NCBI RefSeq assembly: GCF_030272615.1
Contig: NC_081415.1
Span: 605,067,137 to 605,131,136 of the forward strand
Length of the DNA: 64,000 nt
Reading direction: 5' to 3'
Origin: Cryptomeria japonica
Taxonomy: Eukaryota; Streptophyta; Pinopsida; Cupressales; Cupressaceae
How positions within the stretch are numbered: position 1 is the first letter of the stretch; the number at the start of each line of letters is the position of its first letter. A program made the position numbers and the translations under genes. Shown here piece by piece: positions 34,562-45,513 of this stretch. The notes below the pieces were generated by a model, which did no database searches, was not told where the DNA came from, and saw only the letters and a list, made by a program, of their open reading frames with translations.

Positions 34562-35670
34562 TGTTAGGATAACCGGTGAACAATTGAGAGGGGGAGGGTG
34601 AATCAATTGTTAACAGATTATATTAATCAAACCACTTTATAACCTTTAACCGGAGCACATAAATATTGAATACCGAAATAGGCGAAACAAATACTGGTAA
34701 GCAATAAGACTTAAGAATGAAATAGAGAATTAACACAATGCAACCATACCACATAACACCATGATTTGTACATGGAAAACTTGGTAAAGGGAAAAACCAC
34801 AGTAGAAAGCCTACCCACAGTCAGATGATACTTTTGCAGAAAGTATGTGATACAATGAGGGGCCGAAACATGTAGGAAGGCACACTGCCTAGAGCATACT
34901 ACTCATTACAAAAGAGTCTCACTGACTATAGAGAGGTTATAATCACCTAAATGTAATTGGACTACAATCTAAAAGAATGAACTACCAGAGATAGCATCTA
35001 CCATGCCTAATTACAGTCCCAGTTAAGCTCAATACCGGAGGCCTTTGAGCTCTTACTTAAACCCAATTCGATCACCTATGATTGACCAGATCTCCTTCAC
35101 ATATGATATTGCATTCCATGACCATGACACTTATTTTATATTCCATACCATTATCTAGAATGAGATTTTACTTCACTATATACAAACCGTAAGGCCTAAA
35201 CCAATTAGGTCGGCCACCTAAAAGATATTACAATAATATCATTACATACATTCATATTACAATGATATCCCATATCAGCTTAAGACCAAAACAACAATAA
35301 CCAATCCATAAAATATCCCAATAATGTGTAGAGAACACGTTAACATGATATCGGTCCATAACCTAGATAGGCACTAGACCTAATCTGGGTCCACCATGCC
35401 AAAGCATTGACTTCAATCAGTTGAGGCATGATCAAGGATCACCTTCTGCATCTTGAATTCCATCTAGAAGCCACACCAATACCACTTAGCATTATGTCAA
35501 AAATTATCAGTGAAAGCTCTACCAATTAAACCTTAAACCTTTACCAGTAACACAAAATCTTCTACTGGTAACCAAAACCTGTCTGTCGGTAACCAACCAT
35601 AACAACTAGTGTTGACATCAATGACAAAACATCAATGCAACACATAATCAATTCATCCATATTGCCAACA
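34562..35670 (-). repeat. 5' LTR of Copia element B
   Basis: It begins TGTTGGCAATATGG on the minus strand at 35670 and ends at 34562 beside the primer site. It is nearly the same length as the 3' LTR, with scattered substitutions, many of them transitions. Confidence 0.92.
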
Positions 35671-35675
35671 AGTAC

Positions 35676-38035
35676 TTGTCTTTAGCTTAGTATTATTGCA
35701 ACCGATTGCAATCAATTTTGTTAACTTATTATTATTCAATTGTTTTTCTACCAATTAGAACTATGAATTTTGATGTTTTTTTATTTTTTTTTGTAAATTG
35801 TAAATTATATAAATTGTTTTTCTCCAATCTAATTGGCTCAAATAATTTGCATCTTATTACCGGATTTCACAGATCCACTATCTAAATGACTTTTTTTACA
35901 CATATTTTTAGATACATTAAAATTAAAATAATATTTAGAATATTTAAATTTTCTTCTCAAATTATTTAGAATCTATTTTATATAAATAAATAAGGTAAAA
36001 AAAAATGAAGTAATGATATTATTTTAGTTATCTTAATACAATTTAGTAATATAAAAATTAGATAATAAAATAATATTATCAATAATATAGTATATTATAT
36101 ATAAAAAATTATACAATAATATTATACTATAATTATAATAAATTAAAAATATAATAATAATATTGTGCAGATTTTTTTATTATAATTAGTTGAATGAGTA
36201 ATGAAAATTTTTGGTCCTATAAATATAAACACTTTTTTTGGTTTGATATATGTTACAATGCAACTAGTATGACAAATAAATTTTGAGTGTTTTAGTTAGG
36301 AGTTTAGGGTTAGGACTACTATTCAATTAGTGTTTAATTAAAGATATATAAAAAAAATTGAGTTACGGTTAAATTATGGTTATAATTCAAACACAGTTAG
36401 GGTAAGGATTTAACTAGGGTGAGGGTTAGGTGTAAAGTTAAATTGGAGTTAGGGTTAAGGATCAGTTAGACTTATAGGCAAAACATTTGATTTAAGGTTA
36501 GCGTTAAATTATGGTTAGAAATACAATTCAATTAGATAAGAGTTATAATTGAAATTAGACACAAGACTTTAATTAGAGTTAAAATACGGTTAGGATAAGG
36601 GTTAAGATTAGTGTTCAATTTAGGTTAGGGACTTATCATTCAATTAGTATTACAGTTAAAATTCAATTAAGATTACAATTTAATTAAAGTTAGGATTCAA
36701 TTAAAGTTACAGTTAAAAATTATTAATCTCTTTTATTTGAATGTAATTGAAATTAAATGATATATGAAAAATCTTCTTTACTTTAAAACCTTATTTTAGT
36801 ATCGGCAATGTAAATGTATTTTTACGGTTCAGCATCGGTATCAGAGCATTTATGACCCGTATGCCTATGAAGTGAATGTAGGATGAAATGGCAATGGGGA
36901 TCTATGTGCAGACCAGCATGACAAGGCGTCGATAAAGCAATTCTGCCAGCCTTATTATTCTGTGCAACATTAAGCGTCTAACCTGATCAAAATTAATGTT
37001 GAATTAGTTATCCTGGAGAGAGATAAATGGAGAGGCATGGCATTGAAATTTCTAGTTAAGATTCGGCATGAGAAGGAGAAGAAAGAACGATAAAAGGACG
37101 TTAAATCAAATTAAAGCATTGGCATTTCGTTTTATTGCAGAGAAAGGTGTGTGTTTATTTGCAACATAAATTAGGGCCAACATACAAAAAAGGAGATCGG
37201 GCGATAAGTAGAAAGAATCAAATAGTAAATAGTTTTATTTATTATTTTTGGAACTATAATAAGATTTCATTTAGCGGATTGCTTACTACGCATTTAAGGA
37301 TAGAAAATGAGGATTGTATTTCATCAATATCTAGCAAAAACTGCCTACAATATTGAACCCTATGCCATCAGAATTGGTAAGTTTCTTTCAGAGTCACTGA
37401 TTCGGGACAACGATTAATCCAAGCTCTTGAATTTGTAACTTAATTTTCTAATTTGAAAGAGCAGAAGATTTAATACTTGTCAAGGAGTTTGCGTTATACA
37501 GTTAAAGCCCTTTATTATCATTGCGGCTAGAAGTGCATTAAATTTGGGTGTTGATTTAAAAAGTGATAGCTTGCTCGATGGCTGAAAAGTAGTTATCGAT
37601 GTATGATTTGGATTCATAACTCTTCACATAAGTCATTTGATGCAAAGAGCATATATTTTTTTTTATTTATTTTTTGGTGGTGTATAGCCAAGATATTTAT
37701 ATTAATAATTTGTCTATATACATAATTATGATTCTAGGTCCATCAGTGCTCAAGAAAAAACAGAGCAGAGCAGATTCATCTTTAGAAAGCAAATTCTTCC
37801 TCTGAAGAAGTCTAAGAAACTCAGAGATATTTAAAGGGAGGCATCTGAAAGCCTCTAAAGTCTAAAGATTTAGGCCTATATTCTATAAGCACCCTAATTA
37901 CTTTGCATATTAGCTAAATTCTTCAAAACAAAATCAAAAACATTTTCCAAAAAATAATTTCAGATCTGTTAATCATTCATCCAGCTCTAGACTGGAGCAA
38001 TGGCCCCAGCATTTCCACTTCCTCACGGGTGACCC
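35676..38035. other. AT-rich spacer without genes
   Basis: The part 35900-36170 is extremely AT-rich with TAATATTAT words, then comes the TTAGGG-like repeat region (36290-36720). The rest, including 36790-37740, shows no convincing gene: a 73-codon frame at 37135-37356 has no recognisable content. The last part (about 37740-38035) adjoins element C and may belong to the sequence C inserted into. Confidence 0.4.
36290..36720 (+). repeat. Degenerate (GTTAGGGTTA / ATTCAATTAG) repeat
   Basis: Words such as TTAGGGTTAGG, GGTTAAATTATGGTTA, GTTAGGGTTAAGG and ATTCAATTAAAGTTA follow each other for about 430 bases, with a unit of roughly 10-15 bases. It resembles but is not the plant telomere repeat TTTAGGG. 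It is better read as a diverged simple-sequence array. Confidence 0.6.
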
Positions 38036-38040
38036 CTTCT

Positions 38041-38455
38041 TATGAAAAATGTAGCTGTAGCTGCACGGTATAGGATTGATCTGCTAGAAAAAAAAGAACA
38101 AACGGAGTTTGCAGAAAAAATACAGAGCAAAATAACAGAGCTTACGATGAAGAAATCAATTCTATTCAATAGACAATTCTATCAATACAATGAATTTTTA
38201 ATTAATTCAGAATGCATGGGAATGCATGAATAACTGAAGATAGACTACCACAAGCAGAGATTATGGTGAAAGAAGTCGATGAAAACTAGGCTAACACACT
38301 GTTGCAATAGTTAGCTTATTGTAGTAATTCGTATGAGCTGAATGCCCATAAATTACAGAGAAGAAGTGAAGCAAACTATCGCTTCAGTTATGCAATTTAC
38401 GGTGATCAAGCAAACTGTTAGTTCCGTGATGCATGAAGCAAAACTACTGCTAACA
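38041..38455 (-). repeat. 3' LTR of Copia element C
   Basis: It is 415 bases. Its minus-strand end is TA instead of CA (TATGAAAA at 38041, against TGTGAAAA in the 5' LTR), a G-to-A change at the terminal dinucleotide. It differs from the 5' LTR at about 25 positions by eye, mostly transitions. Confidence 0.9.
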
Positions 38456-38470
38456 CCCCCCCTTAAGTCT
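38456..38470 (-). other. Polypurine tract of element C
   Basis: On the minus strand AGACTTAAGGGGGGG directly precedes the 3' LTR start TGTTAGCAG. Confidence 0.8.
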
Positions 38471-38576
38471 AACTAAGGAGACAGAAAAAAAGGAAGAAAG
38501 AAGTGAGGAAAAGAGGAAAACCCAGTGGGAACAAACCCCCCCCTCAAAATTAAAAACTAACATAACGAGAAAACTA

Positions 38577-40811
38577 CTATAGTACAGTTTCTTTCAACCC
38601 AAGAAGATCTCGGAGAAAGTAAAACTTCTGCTTAGTGAATGTCTTCATGAATATGTCAGCAATCTGTTGAGACGTGGGACAATACTGTAAATCAATGATG
38701 CCATCATGGATCAGATCTCAGATGAAGTGCATGTGGGTCTCGATGTGCTTTGTCTGTTGTCGTTGTACTAGATCTCTGCAAACCTTCAGTGCACTTTGGT
38801 TGTCACACCAAATGATGGTTGGTTGATGAAAACATATACCCAACTCAGTGAGAAAATTTTGCAGAGAGAGAACTTGAATGGTAGCATTGACTGTACCTTG
38901 ATATTCAGCCTCTGTGGATGATAGAGCAATGGAAGATTGCTTTTTACTTGACCAACAAATGGGACCAGAGCCCAGACTAAGAACATATCCTGAAGTGGAC
39001 TTGCAATCAATGCTATCACCAGCCCAATCAGAATCAGTATAGCCGATGAGATCCAAACTACATCCAGCTAAATAATGAATCCCATAGCTAAGGGTTCCTT
39101 GAACATAGTGAAGTATATGCTTGGCAACTTTCCAATGTAGTTCATGAGGCTCCTACATGTATCTGGAAACAACACCCACTGCATATGATAGATCTGGACG
39201 AGCGTGAGTGAGATAAAGAAGACTCCCCACAAGCTAATGATAGAGTGTACAATCAACCAATGGTGTATCTTGGCCGTCCTCAAGCTTTACTCCGAACAAG
39301 AAAGGTGTGGGTGTTGGCTTACAATCACTCATGTGAAATCAAGCCAGAAGATCCTGTGCATACATGGATTGAGCAACTTGGACACCTGATTGATTCTGGT
39401 TGATTTCAAGACCAAGAAAAAAGCTGAGGAGACCCATGTTTGTCATGGAAAATCTAGCATGCAAAGTTTCTTTGGTTGCAGCAATGGCTTTGACTGAATC
39501 ACCTGTTATTAGCAGATCATCTACATAGAGTACTACGAGCAACAGAGTCTCAGATGTTCTCATCATATAAACATTTGGATCAGAAATGCATCGCATGAAA
39601 TTTTGAGACAATAGATAAGAATCCATTTTAGCATACCAAGCTCTAGGTGCCTACTTGAGGCCATAGAGTGACTTCTTGAGTTTGCATACCAATGAGGAAT
39701 TTTGTACATACCCTTGTGGCTGCTCCATATAGATCTCTTCCTCGAGATCACCATGAAGAAATGTGTTCTTCACATCCATCTAATGAATCTCCCACCTTCT
39801 TGTTGTTGCAATTGCAAGAGCCAAACAAATGGAATCCACTTTTGCCATTGGAGCAAAAGTTTCATCATAGTCAATGTCATGAACTTGCTGAAAGCCTTTG
39901 GCTACCAACATTGCTTTGTATCTACTTACATGGCCATCTGTTGATTTCTTTGTTCTATAGACCCATTTACACCTTACAAGTTTGCAAACAGGTGGAAGTT
40001 GAACCAAGTCCCAAGTGTGATTCTCAATGAGAGAATTGTACTCCTCATCCATGGCTACTTCCCAAAGAGGATTCCCTACATCTTTTGGATAAGTTTGAGG
40101 ATCATATGTGTGAATCATATAGGCATGCATTGGCATGATGGGATCGATAGTTGAAAGTGCATGAGGGGCATCATATATATCAGCCAAGCTCCTAGTCCTT
40201 TGATTTTGCACAGGAGATACTGAATCATCACTAGAAGCCCAATCAAGAGCTACATCTAGACCTACACATGCATGCTCAAGTTCATCTGGATCAGATTCAG
40301 ATGTATCAAAAATTAGATCTGAATGATTGCATGTATTATCTTTGAGATTTGTAAGAGGAGGAAGCAAAGAAGTATGGGAATGTGGCTCCTGAGATGCATG
40401 CATGAGACTTTCATCAAAGTAGACACTCCTCTCAATTAAGAGTGTTTCTGTTGAAAGATCTAACAATCTATAGCCCTTTACACCATCTGGGTATCCAAAA
40501 AAGATGCATTCTTTGCTTTGAGGCCCTAAAGCTTTCCTCTTCTTGACAGGAATGCGAGCCCATGCGCGTGATCCAAAAATTCAAAAATAAGTCACTTTTG
40601 GTTGCATGCCACTCCATGCTTCAAAAGGTGTCTTTCCTATGACAAATTTGTGAGGAGATCTATTTTGTATGTATGAAGAACAATTGATTGCTTCAGCCCA
40701 CAATTTGGAGGGAAGAGATCTAGCATGCAACATACAACTAGCCATCTCCTTCAAGGATCGGTTCTTCCGCTTAGCTACCCCATTCTGCTACGAAGTGTAA
40801 GGAACTGTGTT
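38577..40811 (-). pseudogene. Element C integrase end, reverse transcriptase and RNase H
   Basis: This continues the frame of the gag-integrase half. The integrase Glu of the expected G-V-A-E-R-K-N word is Lys (AAG, 40770-40772). RT follows with WKVAMDEEYNSLIENHTWDL-like text (WEVAMDEEYNSLIENHTWDL, about 40060), [15 protein letters not shown] (about 39775) and the active-site box YVDD (about 39520). RNase H has GYTDSDWAGDS (about 39035), STEAEY and WCDNQSALKV. The true end is the TAG at 38577. Stops: TAG at 40788, 39780, 39651, 39234 and 39153; TGA at 40581, 39339 and 38718. Each sits where related proteins have Gln or Arg. Confidence 0.92.
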
Positions 40812-42641
40812 CTACAATTGTATTCCTGCTTCATCACAAAGATGTTGAACATCATTGTTGACATACTCCCCCTCATTATCTATGTGAAGGATCTTGATCA
40901 TTTTGTCTGATTGATTCTCCACATGGGCTTTGAAAATCTTGAGATTCTCAAACACCTTAGATTTAAATTTGAGAAAATAAACCCATGTGTATCTTGTGCA
41001 ATCATCAATGAATGTTAGGACATATCTAGCTTTACTCATGGAAAGATCAGGAAATGGACCCATCAGATCAGTATGAACAAGCTCTCGAGGGGAGGAGGCT
41101 CTCCATGCAATCCCCTTTGGAAATTTTTCTTCTGGATGCTTTCCAAGAGCACAACCTTCACAAACTCCATTAGAAAATTCTATGGTAGGCAAGCCTTTCA
41201 CCATCCCTTGTTTGGTCAATTGCTGCATGTATCTAAAGTTCAAATGACCAAATCTTTCATGCCAAACTCTACTTTCATCATTTGCATGTGTTAGAAGTAA
41301 AGTAGAATCTGATTTGGCAACAAAATCAGTGAAAGTGTACATATGAGATTGGTGATTTGCCTCACCAATAACAATTTTGGAGTTGTCTTCAATATCAAAT
41401 ATGCCCATTGAATCTGGAGTGAATTCAACTCTTCTACCAGTGCCAGTGTGTGTCATTTGATACACAGAAAGAAGATTGACAGAAAGATTTGGAATGTGCA
41501 AGACATTCTCAAAACATTTAATTCCCATCTCAACCTTCCCTATTCCAGTTGCTGCTACAGAAGATCCATCTCCCAAGTGAATAGGTGAACCAGAACATGG
41601 TTTCAAAGAAGAGAGAACATCTTTTGTGGCTACCATATGGTGGGAAGCTCCAGAATCTATGAACCATGCATCTGAAGAAGATTGAATAGCAATCAACGCA
41701 TGAGCATTGTTTCTTGTTTCTGGTGCTTTTTCTTCCTGCTTCTTCTTGGCACCTTTTGGGATAAGGTTACCAAGATTATTTTGCTGGAGTGTTTGTGCCA
41801 TGAGATCAATGGCCTTCTTCATGCATGATGATTCTGGATGGTAACCACGGTTGCAATAGCTACACTTTGATTTGCCCTTTGTGTCCTTCTTTTCTTTTGA
41901 GCTGGTAGATCCATCTGGAGGTTTGGGATTTCCTTCCTTTCTTGGATCTAGTTCCTTCTTCCCTTTGCCTTTGGATTGATGATTGGATTTGGAGTTGTTC
42001 TTTCCACTTCCATGCACAACAAGTGCATGAGCATTCGAGTTTTTCAATGTGCCCATCTTTATGAGCTTATCTTGCTCATGTATCAAGGACTCAATGAAGG
42101 CATCAAGTGTGGGCATCTTCCAAGTTGCTCCTATTGTGAGCCTGACCGTGTGGAAAGTAGAGACAAATACTACATATTCCGGACCTAGCTTTGATAGAAT
42201 AGTAGGGATTAATTTGCTTTCTTCCTTGGATTTGTCAATACCACATCCTTTAAGCTGAATCAATAAGGATTTGAACTTTGTGAAGAAATCTTGAATATTA
42301 TCAAAACTTCTTGGATTTAATGAGTTGAACTCATTTTCAAGAATATGACCTCGCACCTCATCTTGCTTTCCAAAGAGTGTCTCCAATGTCTTCCAAATGT
42401 TATTTGGAGTTTTGCATGCCTCAACATGAAACAAGAATTCTGAAGAGATGGATAAGCATAGAAGACCAAAGGCTTCATCCATTCGATTGAAGTATTTAGA
42501 CTTTTCAACTGCTGGATTGGGTTCAACCTCTGTATCCATAACTATCTGATAGAGGCCTCTACTTCTGAGCTGAAGCAGAATCTTTGGCTTCCAATCAAAA
42601 TAGTTGTATGGTGTGAGAATAGCAAAGGCTAAGAACTCCAT
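40812..42641 (-). pseudogene. Element C gag, protease and integrase N-terminal half (609 codons open)
   Basis: This is the longest open frame in the window. From ATG at 42641: gag (LTPYNYFDWKPKILLQLRSR, then the core with GCGIDKSKEESKLIPTILSK), a Lys/Ser-rich linker, and a zinc knuckle of the form C-X2-C-X4-H-X4-C (CSYCNRGYHPESSC, about residue 261). The protease is AWFIDSGASHHM (about residue 327). The GAG-pre-integrase zinc region VWHERFGHLNFRYMQQL...CEGC follows, then the integrase core with its first Asp (HTDLMGPFP) and second Asp (LHIDNEGEY; the usual G-G is E-G). It stops at TAG 40812, where related proteins have Gln. The lack of stops here, against nine downstream, is uneven. Confidence 0.93.
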
Positions 42642-42706
42642 TTTTCAACTCTGATCTTCTATATCTGCAACAAACAAAGATTTTTCTTTTCCTTTCTAGC
42701 ACCTAT

Positions 42707-42718
42707 GCTCTAATAACA
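42707..42718 (-). other. Primer binding site of element C
   Basis: On the minus strand TGTTATTAGAGC abuts the 5' LTR, two changes from the tRNA-Met site TGGTATCAGAGC. Confidence 0.75.
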
Positions 42719-43134
42719 TGTGAAAAATGCAGTTGTAGCTACACGGTATAGGATTGATCTGCTAGAAAAAAAAAGAACAAACAGAGTTTGTAGAAAAAAT
42801 ACAGAGCAAAATAATAGAGCTTACAATGAAGAAATCAATTCTATTCAATAAACAATTCTATCAATACAATGATTTTTTAATTAATTCAGAATGCATGAGA
42901 ATGCATGAATAACTGAAGATAGACTACTGCAAGTAGAGATTACGGTAAAAGAAGTCGATGAAAACTAGGCTAACACACTATTGCATTAGTTAGCTTATTG
43001 TAGTAATTCATATGAGCTAAATACCCATAAATTACGAGGAAGAAGTGAAGCAAAATATCGCTTTAGTTATGCAATTTACGGTGAACAAGCAAACTGTCAG
43101 TTCCGTGATGCATGAAGCAAAACTACTGCTAACA
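42719..43134 (-). repeat. 5' LTR of Copia element C
   Basis: 416 bases, minus strand TGTTAGCAGTAG...TTTTTCACA. It keeps intact TG...CA ends and adjoins CTTCT at 43135. Confidence 0.92.
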
Positions 43135-43139
43135 CTTCT

Positions 43140-44060
43140 TCTACTAGGTGCTCCCCTCCTCCCATTTCCATAGTCGTTCTTGGGTGGAAGAAAACCATTC
43201 AATCTTGCAAAGTCCATGAACTTATCCTCTCTATCATTTTTTTCTTTCCTTGTCCTCCAAAAGCTGCCATTTGAGAAATCTAATTGCCATTGCAGCGAAT
43301 GCCCTGTGCTGCGTAAGAGTAGGCCCTTTATGATCCAGGAGAAAAGGATAGTAATTGATTACTTCCTAGGGAGAGAAAAGAGAATAATGTCTCCTAGATG
43401 AGGGATTCCAGAATCAAGTACAACACGATTGAGAACTGTTTGCAAGCTCCCCCAAAACATCTTCATCAAACAATTCCCTTGTAATTGAAAGGACCTCCAC
43501 TTTATCAACCTGGTTATCAAGGAGGGATGCCACAAACCTTGAGGAAATATTAGTGTTGTCCCTTAGATATTCCTTAGGTGACCACTTCCCAAGATTAGCT
43601 TTACTGTCAAAACTACTGTCGATTCTAGAATCCGAAGCAACCTTTTGAGTCTTAGGTCCGAAATGTCTCTGAAAGATGACAGGTTGTAGAAGTAAGGGAA
43701 ATTGGGGTATCTGTCCAAAAATAGGAAATTGGCTATGGAAAATTCCTCAAGATGAAATCGTATGGCTCTTCTTCCGCCATCATTTGAAAGAAGACCAGGG
43801 GTTTCTTAAGTTGAAAGGAAAGCCAAAGGTTGAGAAGGCAAGAAGGGTGGAACCAATGACAGTTAGGGAGCTGAAGAATGGGAATAATAACTGTCGTACA
43901 TTCTTGCACCTTTCAATAAGTCTTAAATGCAAAGAGCCTCAAGATGAACAACCTAGTTGGGAGGTGGAAGGGGTACGTTCTTCTAGACATTCAGAATTAA
44001 ATCTTTTCCTTATGAGCATGTTTGTTTTTATTTTTATTTATTTTTTAAAAAACTTGATAT
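43140..44060 (-). other. Unidentified, possibly coding remnant hit by element C
   Basis: On the minus strand a 111-codon frame without ATG (about 43750-43414) reads plausibly (KWSPKEYLRDNTNISSRF, VEVLSITRELFDEDVLGELA). Another frame at 43217-43140 starts MDFARLNGFLPPKNDYGNGR and continues across the element C insertion for a few codons. On the + strand 43676-44062 is also open for 128 codons. I cannot decide which, if any, was coding, and no family is recognised. A LINE ORF1-like source is possible. Confidence 0.25.
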
Positions 44061-44477
44061 AGAGACATAAATCTGCCCACTTAATTAAATGAATATTTAG
44101 TATTTATTTTATTATTTAACCATCAATCAATAATTAATTAAATTAATATTTAATTAATTTACCTTAACCCTCTTCTCCTTTCTTTTGTTTTGTTAAGCTT
44201 CTTTCATGGTTTTTAGTTCTTTGTTTTCGTTTTATGGTTGAAAGTAACTTATTAACATTGAACTTTTTTTTTGCCTTGTCCCCATTTCCATGACATCATT
44301 TGGTGAACCTGACGTGAATCCAACACTTTTGTAACTTCAAGGACATTTTTTTAGGCTTGTGAGCCCACCATGTGCACCAACTTTTTTTGAATTTTTTAGT
44401 TACAGATTTTCTAAAAAAAAATTTGTGCAGGTTTTGGAAGGAGTTAGTTTAAAACATTTTAATTTATTTGGTTTAAA
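44061..44477. other. AT-rich stretch before the element E leader
   Basis: No gene is seen. It has TTAATTAA-rich text at 44080-44160. It may be part of the 5' LTR of element E, whose left end I could not place because the matching 3' LTR lies outside the window. Confidence 0.25.
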
Positions 44478-44805
44478 ACTTCCTCTTTCTTGTTTTTCAC
44501 AAAGGGATAAAAATAACTTCACATTTTCTATTTGGTGCAACTAAAACAAACTCAACTTTTTCATTTGGTGCATTAAAAAAGAACTTCATCTTTCTTGTTT
44601 TTCACAAAGTGATAAAAATGAACATCACATTTTCAATTTGGTGCAACTAAAACAAACTCAAGTTTTCATTTGGTGCATAACAATGAACTTCATCTTTCTT
44701 GTTTTTCACAAATGGGTAAAAAGAACTTCACATTTACTATTTGTCGCAACTAAAACAAAATCAAATTTTTGTTTGGTGCCCAAAAAGAACCTCACATTTA
44801 CCATT
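44478..44805. repeat. Three-copy tandem repeat, unit about 105-114 bases
   Basis: The words ACTTC[C/A]TCTTTCTTG, TTTTTCACAAA and TTTGGTGCAACTAAAAC recur in order, starting at 44478, 44583 and 44697. The third copy is diverged and shortened at its end. It is AT-rich and non-coding and may lie within the 5' LTR of element E. Confidence 0.75.
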
Positions 44806-44899
44806 TTTGCTACAAAGGCTGCACGACTTTATTTTTATTGACCTGGTTTGCTTTCCAAAAGTTTGTCAAGTGTCAAACATTTTAGTATCTTGGTGAAAA

Positions 44900-45497
44900 A
44901 TAATACCATATATGTTGGAGCAATATCTCCAAATAGTTAGATCACATTGCAATAAAAATTAGTTAAAAAGAACAAGTGTTTTTAGTGATTGGCATGCTTG
45001 TGCAAAGTTGCTTGAGTGGTCCTACTTCTAACATAAACTATCCTCTCCCTTGGCTTTCATGGTCCTAGGTGAAAGAGAAAAGTGTTAGTAACACTCAAAA
45101 TTTTATTTTTCTAAGAGAGGCCTGCCAAGAGACACATCACTCTTGGGAACGACCTTGCACGGTAAATCCTTCGAGCCACTATAGAAATCAGGTGTGAGCA
45201 AAAGTTGTAGCCTTGGGTATAGCTGTTCCTACAATGTAACTTGCCTAAAGGACATGTGGGCCCCACCACAAGTTACAAGGCTCTTAAGTGAGTCACTGCA
45301 GAATGAACTTATGTCCAAAAACATCGAACATTACTAGACACCTTTTTATATAGAAACCCACCCATTCTATTGATTGACGATATTTTTTATAAATTCAGTG
45401 CAAGAGCATAGATGGTTTTGATCCCAAGATACTCACCATACATATTTCCTTGAGTAGAAACAAGGATTTTTGAAAAGCTACTTGTATCTTGATTAAA
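44900..45497 (+). repeat. Probable 5' LTR (part) of element E with TATA box
   Basis: TTTATATAG at 45344-45352 is a good TATA box. The sequence ends before a primer-site-like motif at 45499. No second copy exists in the window, so the LTR cannot be proven and its start is undefined. Confidence 0.4.
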
Positions 45498-45498
45498 G

Positions 45499-45513
45499 TG
45501 GTGACTCCCCCAT
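45499..45513 (+). other. Candidate primer binding site of element E
   Basis: TGGTGACTCCCCCAT resembles the TGGCGACTCCGCTGGGG sites of Tat-type elements, with several changes. It lies 1.25 kb upstream of gag, and such long leaders are usual in this group. The 118-codon frame in the leader (45879-46235) has no retroelement features. Confidence 0.4.

Larger units (their letters stand above)
27258..35670 (-). mobile_element. Copia element B, full-length but defective, with a nested insertion
   Basis: LTRs of 1108 and 1109 bases are flanked by an exact target duplication AGTAC (27253-27257 and 35671-35675). On the minus strand the order is gag, protease, integrase, RT, RNase H, so it is a Copia element and a clear relative of element 1. 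Its integrase reading frame is split by the 1.6-kb mini element at 31248-32857. Without that insertion and one copy of CTCTT the frame is continuous at that point. Elsewhere there are stops, several frameshifts (RT region 29867-30300), a lost integrase Asp and a lost zinc-knuckle Cys. Confidence 0.93.
38041..43134 (-). mobile_element. Copia element C, full-length, broken only by stop codons
   Basis: Short LTRs (415 and 416 bases) are flanked by an exact target duplication CTTCT (38036-38040 and 43135-43139). One minus-strand frame of about 1355 codons (42641-38577) runs through gag, protease, integrase, RT and RNase H. It has nine premature stops and no frameshift. It is a different Copia lineage from 1 and B: gag, LTR length and C-terminal words differ. 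The target was possibly a coding-like sequence read on the minus strand (43135-43760). Confidence 0.93.

Noticed and set aside
36290-36720. Possible true telomere tract
   Set aside because: The repeat is too degenerate and its unit is not TTTAGGG, so it is listed only as a simple repeat.
43676-44062. 128-codon + strand frame, initially taken as a gene
   Set aside because: The opposite strand is equally open, no family is recognised and the end is a poly-T hydrophobic tail. It is kept only as part of an unresolved stretch.
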